Below are positions 8,406-17,242 of a stretch of DNA of 64,000 nt, piece after piece. The DNA is taken from the NCBI GenBank assembly GCA_963678085.1, contig OY782680.1, positions 3,410,001 to 3,474,000 on the forward strand, in the 5' to 3' direction. The stretch comes from Aliishimia sp963678085. Its GTDB lineage: Bacteria; Pseudomonadota; Alphaproteobacteria; Rhodobacterales; Rhodobacteraceae. The notes beneath the pieces were generated by a model. The model was not told the DNA's origin and made no database searches. It saw only the letters and a program-made list of their open reading frames with translations. Both the position numbers and the translations under genes were made by a program. How positions within the stretch are numbered: position 1 is the stretch's first letter; each line of letters opens with the position of its first letter.

Positions 8406-9150
8406 CGCCCCGGAATTATTCGCCGAGCGCCTTGGCACCCCGCCCGTGTGGTCTTTGGTTGTCACGCTCTTCGGGGATCTCAGCCAAAGCGAGGACGCCC
8501 AGATTGCAGGTCCGGTCCTGTCCAAATTTGCCCATAGCCTGGGGATTAAACCCGAGGCCCTGCGCGTTGCGCTGCACCGGCTCAAGCAAGATGGCTGGGT
8601 GACCTCGCAAAAACTGGGGCGCACGGCGCAATATATGCTTACCCCGCAAGGGCGCGCCGAGACTGCGCGCGTCTATCCGCTGATCTATGATCCGGTCAAT
8701 GAGCTGCCGCAAGATTGGCAGATTGCTATGACGGAAAACTCAAAGGGCAAAGAAACCCTGCACACTGCTGGATTTCGCCAGATCGCCCCAAGGATCTTTG
8801 TGGCCCATTCAGGCTGCCGCGCCCCAACTGATGTGGCCCTGCTATCCTGCACGAACCTGCCCGATTGGCTTTGCGCGCTTTGCATGCCAGAGGCGAGCTC
8901 GGATGCATATCGCGATCTACTCAGCACGTATAAAGCTCTAAAATCCCAGATTGATCCTCTGGTGAAAACGGCATTTGAAATCGCGGCGCTGCGGATATTG
9001 ATCGTGCATCATTGGCGGCGATTGGTCCTACATCACCCGTATTTGCCGCCCGGCCTTACAGGCGCGGATTGGGCCGGACACCAGTGCCGCGCTTTCGTTC
9101 TTGACTGGCTCGCGACCTTGCCACGGCCGGAGTTAACAAAACTTGGCTAA
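8395..9150 (+). CDS. paaX: PaaX-family transcriptional repressor
   Basis: PaaX proteins are GntR-like winged-helix repressors of phenylacetate operons, released by phenylacetyl-CoA. The 251-residue protein has the family N-terminus PPVWSLVVTLFGDLSQ, a helix-turn-helix region GIKPEALRVALHRLKQDGW, and the C-terminal PaaX domain (LPDWLCALCMPEAS). It overlaps the end of paaZ by 11 bases, so it is co-transcribed as the last gene. That implies autoregulation through the operon promoter, which carries an inverted repeat. The genes for paaG, paaH, paaJ and paaK are not in this window. Confidence 0.88.
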   Translation: MPINAPELFAERLGTPPVWSLVVTLFGDLSQSEDAQIAGPVLSKFAHSLGIKPEALRVALHRLKQDGWVTSQKLGRTAQYMLTPQGRAETARVYPLIYDPVNELPQDWQIAMTENSKGKETLHTAGFRQIAPRIFVAHSGCRAPTDVALLSCTNLPDWLCALCMPEASSDAYRDLLSTYKALKSQIDPLVKTAFEIAALRILIVHHWRRLVLHHPYLPPGLTGADWAGHQCRAFVLDWLATLPRPELTKLG

Positions 9151-9203
9151 TATGACAGATTTGAGCACTTTTCTCGCCTTCGAACGCATTGTATAGCCCA
9201 GAC

Positions 9204-9818
9204 ATGACAAATCATCTTTATATTGGCGATCTGCCCCACGACCTCGACCTTGGACCTGTTGTTGCGATTGATTGTGAAACGATGGGCCTTAACCCGCATC
9301 GCGATCGGCTTTGCGTTGTGCAGCTTTCAAGCGGCGATGGCGATGCGCATATCGTCCAGATTGAGCGCGATCAAACCTCTGCCCCTTATCTGGCCAGCTT
9401 GCTGGAAGATCCCGAAGTGCTTAAGCTCTTTCACTTTGGCCGGTTTGACATCGCGGTCTTGCAACAGGCCCTGGGCGCGCTGACGGCTCCGGTCTATTGC
9501 ACAAAAATCGCCAGCAAGTTGGTGCGTACCTATACGGACCGCCATGGGCTGAAAAACCTGCTGCAAGAGATGCTGGGCGTTGATATCTCCAAGCAGCAGC
9601 AGATGAGTGATTGGGGCGCGGCAGAGCTGAGCGAGGCACAGCTGGAATATGCGGCCTCTGACGTGCTGTATCTGCACCGCTTGAAAGAGGCGTTGGACGG
9701 GCGGCTTGCACGTGAAGGGCGGCTTGAGCTGGCCCATGCCTGCTTTGATTTCCTACCTGTCCGGGCATTGTTGGATCTTGAAGGCTGGCCCGAAACGGAT
9801 ATTTTCGCCCATTCATGA
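9204..9818 (+). CDS. Ribonuclease D-like 3'-5' exonuclease
   Basis: This 204-residue protein holds one DEDD-type exonuclease domain, as in the N-terminal part of RNase D, but lacks the HRDC domains. Motif I is AIDCETMGLNP, motif II is FHFGRFDIAVL and motif III is YAASDVLYL. Short RNase D homologues of this size are common in alphaproteobacteria and probably trim tRNA or other RNA 3' ends. The ATG at 9204 is chosen over a TTG five codons upstream. The stop overlaps the kdsD start by four bases (ATGA). Confidence 0.88.
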   Translation: MTNHLYIGDLPHDLDLGPVVAIDCETMGLNPHRDRLCVVQLSSGDGDAHIVQIERDQTSAPYLASLLEDPEVLKLFHFGRFDIAVLQQALGALTAPVYCTKIASKLVRTYTDRHGLKNLLQEMLGVDISKQQQMSDWGAAELSEAQLEYAASDVLYLHRLKEALDGRLAREGRLELAHACFDFLPVRALLDLEGWPETDIFAHS

Positions 9819-10771
9819 GCAAATATACCAAAACCGCAAGCCGGGTGATCCGCCACGAGGCTCAGGCGCTGAACAGGCTTGCAGACAGTTTGGGGCCGGA
9901 ATTTGACCGCGCGATTGAGAAAATCACCGCGACCACGGGGCGCGTGATTGTCTCTGGTATCGGGAAGTCAGGCCATATCGCGCGTAAGATCGCGGCCACC
10001 TTTGCCAGTACTGGCACGCCCGCGCAATTTGTGCATCCAGCTGAGGCGAGCCATGGTGATCTGGGCATGATCACACGGGCGGATTTGGTGCTGGCCATTT
10101 CCAATTCGGGGGAAGCGCCGGAGCTTGCGAATCTTATCAGCTTCACACGCCGCTTTGATATTCCCCTGCTTGCGCTGACGAGCAAGGCTGGTAGCACGTT
10201 GGCCACAAATTCCGATATTGTTCTGCTCATGCCCGCCCATAAAGAGGCTTGCGGCACCGGAATTGTGCCGACAACCTCAACCACGCTGACGCTGGCCTAT
10301 GGGGATGCTTTGGCTGTGGCGCTTATGGAGCATCGCGCATTTACCGCTGAGAACTTCCGCGAGTTTCATCCCGGCGGCAAACTCGGGGCGCAGCTGGCAA
10401 AGGTACGGGATCTGATGCATTCGGGCGATGCGCTGCCTCTTGTTGCGCAAGATGCCCCCATGGCTGAGGCTCTGCTTGAAATTAGCCAAAAAGGCTTTGG
10501 GGTGGTCGGGATCACGGATCCAAATGGTAAACTTGCGGGTGTCATCACCGATGGCGATTTGCGCCGCCATATGGCAGGCCTGCTTGATCTAACAGCCGCC
10601 GATGTCATGACGCGCGCCCCGCGCACGATTCGGGCAGATGCGCTTGCACAAGAGGCGGTAAAGCTTATGACGATGCAAACGCCCAAAGTCACCTGCTTGT
10701 TTGTGATCGAAGAGGATGCCCCTATCGGATTTCTCCACATCCATGACTGCCTGCGCGTTGGGCTGGTCTAA
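9815..10771 (+). CDS. kdsD: Arabinose-5-phosphate isomerase (KpsF/GutQ family)
   Basis: The enzyme converts ribulose 5-phosphate to arabinose 5-phosphate, the first step towards KDO for lipopolysaccharide. The 318-residue protein has an N-terminal SIS domain (VSGIGKSGHIARKIAATFASTG, ISNSGEAPEL) and two C-terminal CBS repeats (the RDLMHSGDALP and ADVMTRAPRTI regions). It is co-transcribed with the lpt genes; lptC starts 3 bases after its stop. The context, with kdsB elsewhere in the window, supports KDO synthesis rather than gluconate or sorbitol metabolism. Confidence 0.93.
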   Translation: MSKYTKTASRVIRHEAQALNRLADSLGPEFDRAIEKITATTGRVIVSGIGKSGHIARKIAATFASTGTPAQFVHPAEASHGDLGMITRADLVLAISNSGEAPELANLISFTRRFDIPLLALTSKAGSTLATNSDIVLLMPAHKEACGTGIVPTTSTTLTLAYGDALAVALMEHRAFTAENFREFHPGGKLGAQLAKVRDLMHSGDALPLVAQDAPMAEALLEISQKGFGVVGITDPNGKLAGVITDGDLRRHMAGLLDLTAADVMTRAPRTIRADALAQEAVKLMTMQTPKVTCLFVIEEDAPIGFLHIHDCLRVGLV

Positions 10772-10774
10772 CCA

Positions 10775-11380
10775 GTGAGCCAGGCGGACCCATATTCCAG
10801 GCGGATCAATATCCTCAAAGTAGCGCTGCCGCTGGTGGCCCTCTTGATCCTATCCACGCTGTTTTTAACCTCAGGCCGGATGAACACGGATGGAGACATC
10901 CCCTTTGCCGCCGATGAGATTGCCGAGCGGATTAGGGATGAGCGCATCACAGGCCCCTTCTTTGCCGGTGTTACCTCGCATGGGCACCGCATCACATTGT
11001 CAGCCGGTCAAGTCGTCTCCAGAGGAGAGGACGGGAATGAAGCACAAGAAATCGCATTTCGAATCAACTTGATTGATGAGACGGAGCTAGCTCTTGTAGC
11101 CGATAGGGGTGACGTCGATATTCTCAATGACGTTGCGCGGTTGTCGGGGAATGTCCTAATTGACAGCTCAATCGGGTATCGAATTTACGCCGAGACGCTC
11201 GAAGCCCGCCTTTTAGAATTGGACATAACTGCCCCTTCGGGGATCCAGGCTTTAGGTCCAATGGGACGCATCACCGCTGGGCATTTGCGTGTCGGGCATA
11301 TGGACAGTAAGGAGGGGGTGCAAATCCTTTTCAGCGGCGGGGTGCAGCTGCTATACACACCAAAGGGGACAGGCCAATGA
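10775..11380 (+). CDS. lptC: LPS export protein LptC
   Basis: LptC is the bitopic inner-membrane protein that receives LPS from LptB2FG and hands it to LptA. The 201-residue protein starts at GTG 10775 directly after kdsD and has one transmembrane segment (about residues 14-32, ILKVALPLVALLILSTLFL) followed by a periplasmic LptC fold. Sequence conservation in LptC is low; the assignment rests on the membrane anchor, length and position before lptA. Its stop overlaps the lptA start by four bases. Confidence 0.88.
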   Translation: MSQADPYSRRINILKVALPLVALLILSTLFLTSGRMNTDGDIPFAADEIAERIRDERITGPFFAGVTSHGHRITLSAGQVVSRGEDGNEAQEIAFRINLIDETELALVADRGDVDILNDVARLSGNVLIDSSIGYRIYAETLEARLLELDITAPSGIQALGPMGRITAGHLRVGHMDSKEGVQILFSGGVQLLYTPKGTGQ

Positions 11381-11880
11381 GACCGACCATCTATTTGATG
11401 ATTGCAGCTTTTTGCGCGTTTTCCGCAACCTGGCCTATTGCCAGCTTAGCACAAGGCACCTCAGTGGGCTTCGGAACGAGCGCCCAACAAACGGATGCAC
11501 CGATTGAAGTCACCGCAGATCGCCTTGCAGTGGACCAAGCATCCGGCAAAGCCTCTTTTGAGGGCAATGTCCTGGTGATCCAAGGCGAGCTGCGCCTGTC
11601 AGCAGATCGAATTTTAGTTGAATACGGCGACGGGCAGACCGGAATCGACAAGCTGCATGCCAGAGGCAACGTCGTACTGGTTAGCGGAAAAGACGCCGCA
11701 GAAGCCGCAAGCGCAGCCTATAAGGTCGACACAGGCGAGATTATCATGACAGGCGATGTGCTCATGACACAAGGCCGCACCATCCTCAGCTCTCAGCGTA
11801 TGGCCATCAACCTAAGAGCCAACACAGCACGATTGGAAGGGCGGGTTAGAACTGTTCTCAAACCGGCCACGGACGATTGA
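11377..11880 (+). CDS. lptA: LPS transport periplasmic protein LptA
   Basis: LptA forms the periplasmic bridge carrying LPS to the outer membrane. The 167-residue protein has a signal peptide (MRPTIYLMIAAFCAFS, likely cut after SLA about residue 25) and an OstA/LptA beta-jellyroll domain: PIEVTADRLAVDQASGKASF, then the GNVLVIQG and GDVLMTQG strands. It overlaps lptC upstream and lptB downstream (TGATG), a tight operon. Confidence 0.92.
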   Translation: MRPTIYLMIAAFCAFSATWPIASLAQGTSVGFGTSAQQTDAPIEVTADRLAVDQASGKASFEGNVLVIQGELRLSADRILVEYGDGQTGIDKLHARGNVVLVSGKDAAEAASAAYKVDTGEIIMTGDVLMTQGRTILSSQRMAINLRANTARLEGRVRTVLKPATDD

Positions 11881-12638
11881 TGTCGCAACCAAACCCATCA
11901 AACACTGCCCCGGAGCACGGGCTGCATATAAAACACCTGCGAAAATCCTACCGCAAAAAGATGGTCATTCGTGATGTCTCCATGACCCTGAACCGCGGCG
12001 AGGTAGTCGCGCTGCTCGGGGCAAACGGATCTGGCAAAACAACCACATTCTATTCCATCGCGGGCTTGGTTATCCCCGAAGGCGGCACCGTTTATGTAGA
12101 TGGCATCAATGTCACAGTACTACCAATGTATCGCCGCGCACGGCTCGGCATCGGCTATCTGCCCCAAGAAAACAGCATTTTCCGCGGTCTTTCAGTCGAA
12201 GATAACATCTCGGCGATTTTAGATATCGCAGAAAAAGACAGATATAAAAGGCGCGGCCGATTAGAAGAGCTGCTCAGCGAATTTTCTATCGAGCACCTAC
12301 GCCGCGCCCCGGCCCTTGCCCTATCTGGAGGCGAGCGCCGCCGAGTGGAAATTGCCCGCTGCTTAGCAGCAAATCCAAAGTACCTGCTCTTTGATGAACC
12401 CTTCGCTGGGGTCGATCCCATCTCGGTTGGAGACATTCGGCAACTTGTCGCCGACCTCAAGACTCGCGGCATAGGTGTGCTAATCACCGACCATAATGTG
12501 CGCGAAACCCTCACCATCGTGGACCGCGCCTATATCCTACATGATGGAAATGTGCTTATGTCCGGCACAGCTGAGGATGTGGTCAATAACGAAAAGGTGC
12601 GCAGCGTTTATCTAGGCGATAGCTTTAAGATTGCATAA
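11880..12638 (+). CDS. lptB: LPS export ABC transporter ATPase LptB
   Basis: LptB powers extraction of LPS from the inner membrane with LptF and LptG, which are not in this window. The 252-residue protein shows Walker A GANGSGKT (47-54), the Q-loop YLPQEN, the signature LSGGERRR, Walker B YLLFDEPFAGVDP and the H-loop TDHN. The ATG at 11880 overlaps the lptA stop. The rpoN gene that follows lptB in many proteobacteria is absent here; hpf comes next. Confidence 0.95.
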   Translation: MSQPNPSNTAPEHGLHIKHLRKSYRKKMVIRDVSMTLNRGEVVALLGANGSGKTTTFYSIAGLVIPEGGTVYVDGINVTVLPMYRRARLGIGYLPQENSIFRGLSVEDNISAILDIAEKDRYKRRGRLEELLSEFSIEHLRRAPALALSGGERRRVEIARCLAANPKYLLFDEPFAGVDPISVGDIRQLVADLKTRGIGVLITDHNVRETLTIVDRAYILHDGNVLMSGTAEDVVNNEKVRSVYLGDSFKIA

Positions 12639-12669
12639 AGGCCATGCACGCATTGGCGTTGACAGGTCA

Positions 12670-12766
12670 GACAAATTGTCGTCCACTTTAGTCATGGTAT
12701 GCATAACTTCTCAGTTTCGCCCATGAGTCGCACAGCTCCAAGAACCGGAAAAAATTCTCCGGGCCA
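12670..12766. promoter_or_regulatory. lptB-hpf intergenic region with two short palindromes
   Basis: The 187-base gap holds GACAAATTGTC (12670-12680, five-base arms around one base), just after a TTGACA at 12659-12664. It also holds an imperfect palindrome, CCGGAAAAAATTCTCCGG, around 12745-12765. They suggest that hpf-ptsN has its own regulated promoter, but no convincing -10 box could be assigned. Confidence 0.25.
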
Positions 12767-12825
12767 AAGGCTTAGATCAACGGGCTTGACCTTGCATACC
12801 CTTCACGCAGAAAAAGGACCATATA

Positions 12826-13389
12826 ATGCGCTACCAAATCAGCGGAAAACAAATCGATATCGGTGAAGCCCTTCAGACCCATGTTAAAGACGGCCTCGGA
12901 AGCGCAGTTCAAAAATACGCCGAACGACCGACTGACGCGCATATAATTTTCTCGAAATCTGGTCACGAATTTGTATGCGAGATCACGATCCATCTCTCCA
13001 CCGGCCTAAACGCCCAAGCCAAAGCACATGCCCCAGAGATCTATGCTGCCTTTGAATCAAGTTGCGACAAGATGGAAAAGCAGCTTCGACGATACAAGCG
13101 TAGATTGAAAGATCATCACAAGGACCGTGCAGAACCGGTTGAATTTTCTGGAGCTTCCTCCTATATCCTGGCCTCAGATGACAAAGGGGACGAGTCAGAG
13201 CCTGAAAGCCTCCAGCCGATCATTATTGCAGAGATGGAAACCAACATTCCTGCTCTATCTGTCGGAGAAGCTGTGATGCAGATGGAACTGGCCGAAGCCC
13301 CTGTCTTAGTGTTTATGAATGAGAAAAAGAACGGGATTAATGTTGTTTACCGTCGAGACGACGGAAACATCGGATGGATTGATCCATAA
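12826..13389 (+). CDS. hpf: Ribosome hibernation-promoting factor, long form
   Basis: Long HPF binds the 30S decoding region and joins two 70S ribosomes into inactive 100S dimers in starvation. The 187-residue protein has an N-terminal S30AE domain (MRYQISGKQIDIGEAL to about residue 105) and a C-terminal dimerisation domain ending VVYRRDDGNIGWIDP. A charged linker (DHHKDRAEPVEF) joins them. AAAAGGACC precedes the ATG. It is followed 28 bases later by ptsN, as in many proteobacteria. Confidence 0.94.
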   Translation: MRYQISGKQIDIGEALQTHVKDGLGSAVQKYAERPTDAHIIFSKSGHEFVCEITIHLSTGLNAQAKAHAPEIYAAFESSCDKMEKQLRRYKRRLKDHHKDRAEPVEFSGASSYILASDDKGDESEPESLQPIIIAEMETNIPALSVGEAVMQMELAEAPVLVFMNEKKNGINVVYRRDDGNIGWIDP

Positions 13390-13417
13390 ATCGCGTTCCC
13401 AATAGGGCTTCTGTGTG

Positions 13418-13882
13418 ATGGAATTTTCAAGCTTGCTCTCGCCGGACGCGGTAAAAGCGACCGGCTCGGTATCCAGTAAAAAAAGATTATTCCAGTATAT
13501 TGGTGAATTGGTCAGTTCCACTCATAATATAGATGCAGATCTGGCCACCGAAGCCCTGCGCGCACGCGAAGCATTAGGCCCTACCGGCGTCGGACGCGGC
13601 GTTGCATTGCCGCATGCAAGAATAGAAGGTATCGACCGCGTAGTCGGCACCTTCATCCTTTTGGAAAAACCAATCGACTTTAGTGCGGTCGATAAAGAAC
13701 CCATAGATATAGCATTTGCATTATTCGCACCTCAAGATGCTGGCGTAGAACATCTAAAAGCGCTGGCACTCGTTTCTCGAACACTCAGGGAAACATCTAT
13801 TTGCGCAAAACTCCGCGCAAATAGAGACGCAGCAACCCTATACACAATTCTCTGCGAAGCACGTCCGGTTAAGGCCGCGTAA
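13418..13882 (+). CDS. ptsN: Nitrogen-regulatory PTS EIIA component
   Basis: EIIA-Ntr is the terminal phosphoacceptor of the nitrogen-related phosphotransferase system and controls potassium transport, stress and envelope functions. The 154-residue protein has the phosphorylated histidine H66 in GVALPHARIEG. ATG 13418 is chosen over a GTG three bases upstream. The gene ends at 13882 and the convergent sulfotransferase gene ends at 13883, so there is no space between the two stop codons. Confidence 0.94.
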   Translation: MEFSSLLSPDAVKATGSVSSKKRLFQYIGELVSSTHNIDADLATEALRAREALGPTGVGRGVALPHARIEGIDRVVGTFILLEKPIDFSAVDKEPIDIAFALFAPQDAGVEHLKALALVSRTLRETSICAKLRANRDAATLYTILCEARPVKAA

Positions 13883-15301
13883 TCAGGACCAATCTGAAAA
13901 TCCAAGCAAGTCATAGTCTTTTCCGTAGATTGCCCTGACTTTACGCTCGATTTTCTCATCATGCACTTGGTTTACACATCTAATAAGTTCGCTATTCGCT
14001 ATATCCGGCCCGTCAACATCAGAAACGAATTGCGACGCAAGCTGCCCAAGCTTCTGCGTCGCTTCATCCTCTCTTAAAATCAAATCCGGCGGGAGATATT
14101 GAGAAATCCCCTTTAGAATATCCACCTGGGACATCCATTCTTGAGCCACCGCAAATGGCGTGCGCCCATCTTTATTTGCCTTTAAGAATTCCAAAAACTT
14201 CCGAAATTCGGCTCTTGAATTTGCATCATCTCGCGCACCACCAACCATCGAGATTCCATATTCCGAAGAAAGATATTCATAAAGCCCGCTTGGTGCGCTG
14301 CCTTCCTTATTTTCTAGCAACGAAACAAAACTAGAATACGCGCGCAATACAGGGTGCCGTAGAATCGTAAAGCTCCTGAACCCAGGGTGCTCAATCTTCC
14401 AGGACTTTAACTCAGCTTGAGTTACACCACACTTTACAGCTTTTCCACCGCCCCCCAGATACCCCAGCCAACGAGCAATTTCAGCGTCAAGACAAGAGGT
14501 TACCGGGCAATACACAAGACCAACATTTTCGCAGAATAGGAAACTACGAACCCGAGAATTGACTTTGAGCGGGTAAAAATCGTGCCCTTCAAAACGCTCA
14601 GCAGAAATTCTAGAGAGATACCGCTCCACGTCATCCGAATTCACAAACTTCTCCCTAACATGGGAAGAATTCTGCTTTTTTATCCTCGGTGCCTTAGGCC
14701 TCCCCTTTTCGCCAACCCCCATAAACTGAAGTAACCCAGAAATGACTTCAGCATCGAGCAACTCCTCATAAGCCAACGAAAACACCGTTTGACCAGTGCG
14801 CTTCGTTTCCAGGAAGACTTTTCTTTCAAATCCTTTCAGCGCCAGTAGATACTCATGAAACTCAGCTTCGTCGAACCTTACGCGCGCGCGCTTAATATTG
14901 GCTGCATTTGTTGTCCTCCATTGACCAGTCTGCCGCGCAATTTTCAGCGAAGCGTAACTGTCAATTGGATCGCGCTTCAAATACACTTTGGCACATTTTT
15001 TATCTCTAAGAACGTAGTCTATAACCCTAGGGTCGTGATCATGGAAAAGCCGGAAACCATTAAACCCCGGCTCGGACTTTAACCTATCCACCAACCGAAC
15101 AGGATCCCCATTCCGCTCCGCGAGACCAACCCCGAAAATATCTTTTCGGCCTGGGTGCGAAACAAAACTAGGGTTAAATACCTCACCGAAACATGCCAAG
15201 TCCCCGAAATTCACCATCTGCTCTTCTAATAAGTTTGACCCCGTCCTCATGCTCGCCAGGATTGCAAAATATGAAAAACCACCCCGATCATCCCGCTGCA
15301 T
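13883..15301 (-). CDS. Two-domain sulfotransferase-like protein
   Basis: This 472-residue protein appears to contain two sulfotransferase-type domains. The N-terminal half begins FAILASMRTGSNLLEE, a phosphosulfate-loop motif as in NodH/Stf0-type enzymes, with YLKRDPIDSYASLKIARQTG as the 3'-phosphate motif. The C-terminal half (from about residue 253, FLFCENVGLVYCPVTSC) has TILRHPVLRAYSSFVSLLEN, the second-motif pattern of carbohydrate sulfotransferases. It would transfer sulfate from PAPS to a glycan or lipid; the acceptor is unknown. It is the last gene of an AT-rich operon with glycosyltransferases. GGAGGGAATACG precedes the ATG. The second domain may be degenerate, since its first motif lacks the clear loop. 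Confidence 0.75.
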   Translation of the reverse strand: MQRDDRGGFSYFAILASMRTGSNLLEEQMVNFGDLACFGEVFNPSFVSHPGRKDIFGVGLAERNGDPVRLVDRLKSEPGFNGFRLFHDHDPRVIDYVLRDKKCAKVYLKRDPIDSYASLKIARQTGQWRTTNAANIKRARVRFDEAEFHEYLLALKGFERKVFLETKRTGQTVFSLAYEELLDAEVISGLLQFMGVGEKGRPKAPRIKKQNSSHVREKFVNSDDVERYLSRISAERFEGHDFYPLKVNSRVRSFLFCENVGLVYCPVTSCLDAEIARWLGYLGGGGKAVKCGVTQAELKSWKIEHPGFRSFTILRHPVLRAYSSFVSLLENKEGSAPSGLYEYLSSEYGISMVGGARDDANSRAEFRKFLEFLKANKDGRTPFAVAQEWMSQVDILKGISQYLPPDLILREDEATQKLGQLASQFVSDVDGPDIANSELIRCVNQVHDEKIERKVRAIYGKDYDLLGFSDWS

Positions 15302-15340
15302 CGTATTCCCTCCAATTCCTAGGAAACAACAAAACTATAC

Positions 15341-16192
15341 TCATCGAGACAAGAAATAGTCGTAAAGGGCGTCTGCTTGCGGATGAACTTTACGGCAGAT
15401 CAAGTGACGAGACCTCTTAAGTTTAGGAAGGTGATCATCAAAAAACACCCGTGGCTTTCCAAATTTATCAAATTCAGTATAACATAAAGAGTAGCTCCTC
15501 ACATTATCAGAATTCCTTCGAACTAGTGTTTGGAACAAAATCTCATCGGGCACCCAAGTATACTTAAAGAATCTTTCGAGCGCGTTATTTTCTAAATCTG
15601 CGATAATCTTTTCAAGCGTCTCACGCCGCAAGCACCACCACTGGCTCCCAAATGACATCTCCAATGAGTTTGGTATTTTCCTGTGAATGTTGAATTTCTT
15701 TTGAAGTGCCTCGGACATTTCGAACATCCACCTATTATTCTTCCAACCAAAAAAATGAAACCGCTGAAACCTTTCACCGATCAATGAATAGGACGCACTC
15801 CGATAATATAGATTATTTTCGATAAAATCCACATCGGAAGAACCGGCTTGCCACTCATGAAAGTAATCAGGGCCCTTTATGGGAAGGCAGCTTTCGGAGG
15901 TCAAAATGACTCTCTCGACTGCCTTACACTGAGATAAAATTTCTTTTACGGAAGCAATAGTTGCTAGAACCATACTATACATTCCCCAACTGCACTTTTC
16001 TTTGGAAATAATGGCTATATTGCCCCCAAACAGCTTGCCTTTCTGGTCATTCAGAGTTTGGCTTTCTGATACAGATCTATCCACGTGGATTACGCAGAAA
16101 CACCCCACCTTTGACCAAAACTCAGCCACTTGAATTGCGCGAACCAGACTTTTGTGGGACAAAATAACAATTCCAAGTCGACTATTACTCAC
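15341..16192 (-). CDS. Core-2/I-branching-type glycosyltransferase (GT14-like)
   Basis: This 283-residue protein resembles beta-1,6-N-acetylglucosaminyltransferases of family GT14. Recognisable segments are GIVILSHKSLVRAI, VIHVDRSVS, CSWGMYSMVLATI, LTSESCLPIKG, GSQWWCLRR and VPDEILFQTL. It has no signal or membrane segment, so it should act in the cytoplasm on an intracellular acceptor. The GTG at 16190-16192 overlaps the preceding stop (GTGA) and lies 9 bases after AGGGG; a TTG two codons earlier is less well placed. Base composition is AT-rich (21 G+C of 60 at 15421-15480). Confidence 0.75.
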   Translation of the reverse strand: MSNSRLGIVILSHKSLVRAIQVAEFWSKVGCFCVIHVDRSVSESQTLNDQKGKLFGGNIAIISKEKCSWGMYSMVLATIASVKEILSQCKAVERVILTSESCLPIKGPDYFHEWQAGSSDVDFIENNLYYRSASYSLIGERFQRFHFFGWKNNRWMFEMSEALQKKFNIHRKIPNSLEMSFGSQWWCLRRETLEKIIADLENNALERFFKYTWVPDEILFQTLVRRNSDNVRSYSLCYTEFDKFGKPRVFFDDHLPKLKRSRHLICRKVHPQADALYDYFLSR

Positions 16193-17220
16193 CGCCAATC
16201 ACCCCTCGAAATGTGCCCCAACACTTCCAACTGCCGCCAATTCTTATAAACCTCAGAACACTCACACCACTCCAGTTGACTACTATGCCGTGCGTATATT
16301 TCATATTCCGATGAGGAATTAAAATGTTCCTGTCGTTGTTGCTCTTCATCAACCTTATCGGAAAAAGCACCTATTAGCTTTGTGTGCAATAATGCACCCC
16401 ATGGAAACCTACTGTATGCGCTCGGAGTTATTCTGTTAAGAAAAGTCGGCAGCAGGTTATGAGTTGAGCTGACGTAAACGTAATTCGATTTCCATTTGAC
16501 CAAAGGTACTTTGTTCAGCGCTGGTGATTCACTTAGCCTATCGTAGAAAAAGTGCCGCTGGCGAACACCGCCTTGCACCCAAGGGTTTTGAAAACGCAGA
16601 TCGGCCTTCGTAGAATATGGAAAGCTGTCGAACCAAATAGTTTTTAAGTTCCCTCCAACACCTATATCTTTTCGGTGATTGAAATATTCTTTTCCATAAA
16701 CATCCACTTGATTGGCATGAAAGACAGGGCATTCAATCTCATCAAGATATGCTGTAAACGCATGTAGCGGCCTTTCGTCACAAAAAGGGTACAGTAATAA
16801 TTCATCTGCATCTACGACCAAAACCCAAACACCTGCGCAATACCTCATGAGCACCCAATTGACCCAATCTATTCCATATCTCGCAGCTTTATATGAGCCA
16901 GTCGCCGACCAAAGAGTCACATCAGGTTGCTCAACTAGAATTTCGCGAGTATTATCCGTGCTTTCATTATCAATAAAGAAAAAGTCCTTTATACCTATAT
17001 TTCGATAATACTCGAGAAATGCGCCAAGTTGGGAGCTCTCATTTCTAAGAACGCAAACCAACCGAATTTCATGTGGTCGGGGAGAAAGATGGCGCGATCT
17101 AACTTTTTTCAGTTGGTGACGCTTTCGGTAAGCGCGAAGCTTTAAATACCTACGATAGAAGTCTAGATTTGATGAGCTGAGATACAACTGCATTCCTATT
17201 GTCTTTTTCGAGCCTACCAC
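16189..17220 (-). CDS. Glycosyltransferase family 2-like protein (first of tandem pair)
   Basis: This 343-residue GT-A-fold protein is of the Glyco_tranf_2_4 type. It has EIRLVCVLRNESSQLGAFLEYY, then FFFIDNESTDNTREIL, then the metal-binding DxD-like segment VLVVDADELLLYP. Sugar and acceptor are unknown. It is clearly paralogous to the next gene upstream, sharing the N-terminal LRAYRKR, the VDADELL block and a late WKSNYVYVSSTHNLLP/WRRGYTLVNSTHTLLP block. The start is uncertain: GTG 17220 gives full alignment, while ATG 17193 is an alternative. It overlaps the GT14-like gene by four bases. Confidence 0.75.
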   Translation of the reverse strand: MVGSKKTIGMQLYLSSSNLDFYRRYLKLRAYRKRHQLKKVRSRHLSPRPHEIRLVCVLRNESSQLGAFLEYYRNIGIKDFFFIDNESTDNTREILVEQPDVTLWSATGSYKAARYGIDWVNWVLMRYCAGVWVLVVDADELLLYPFCDERPLHAFTAYLDEIECPVFHANQVDVYGKEYFNHRKDIGVGGNLKTIWFDSFPYSTKADLRFQNPWVQGGVRQRHFFYDRLSESPALNKVPLVKWKSNYVYVSSTHNLLPTFLNRITPSAYSRFPWGALLHTKLIGAFSDKVDEEQQRQEHFNSSSEYEIYARHSSQLEWCECSEVYKNWRQLEVLGHISRGDWR

Positions 17221-17242
17221 GTCAACGGGATTATCCCAACAC

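Noticed and set aside
12639..12825. Expected rpoN gene after lptB
   Set aside because: The gap is only 187 bases and contains no sigma-54 sequence; hpf follows directly.
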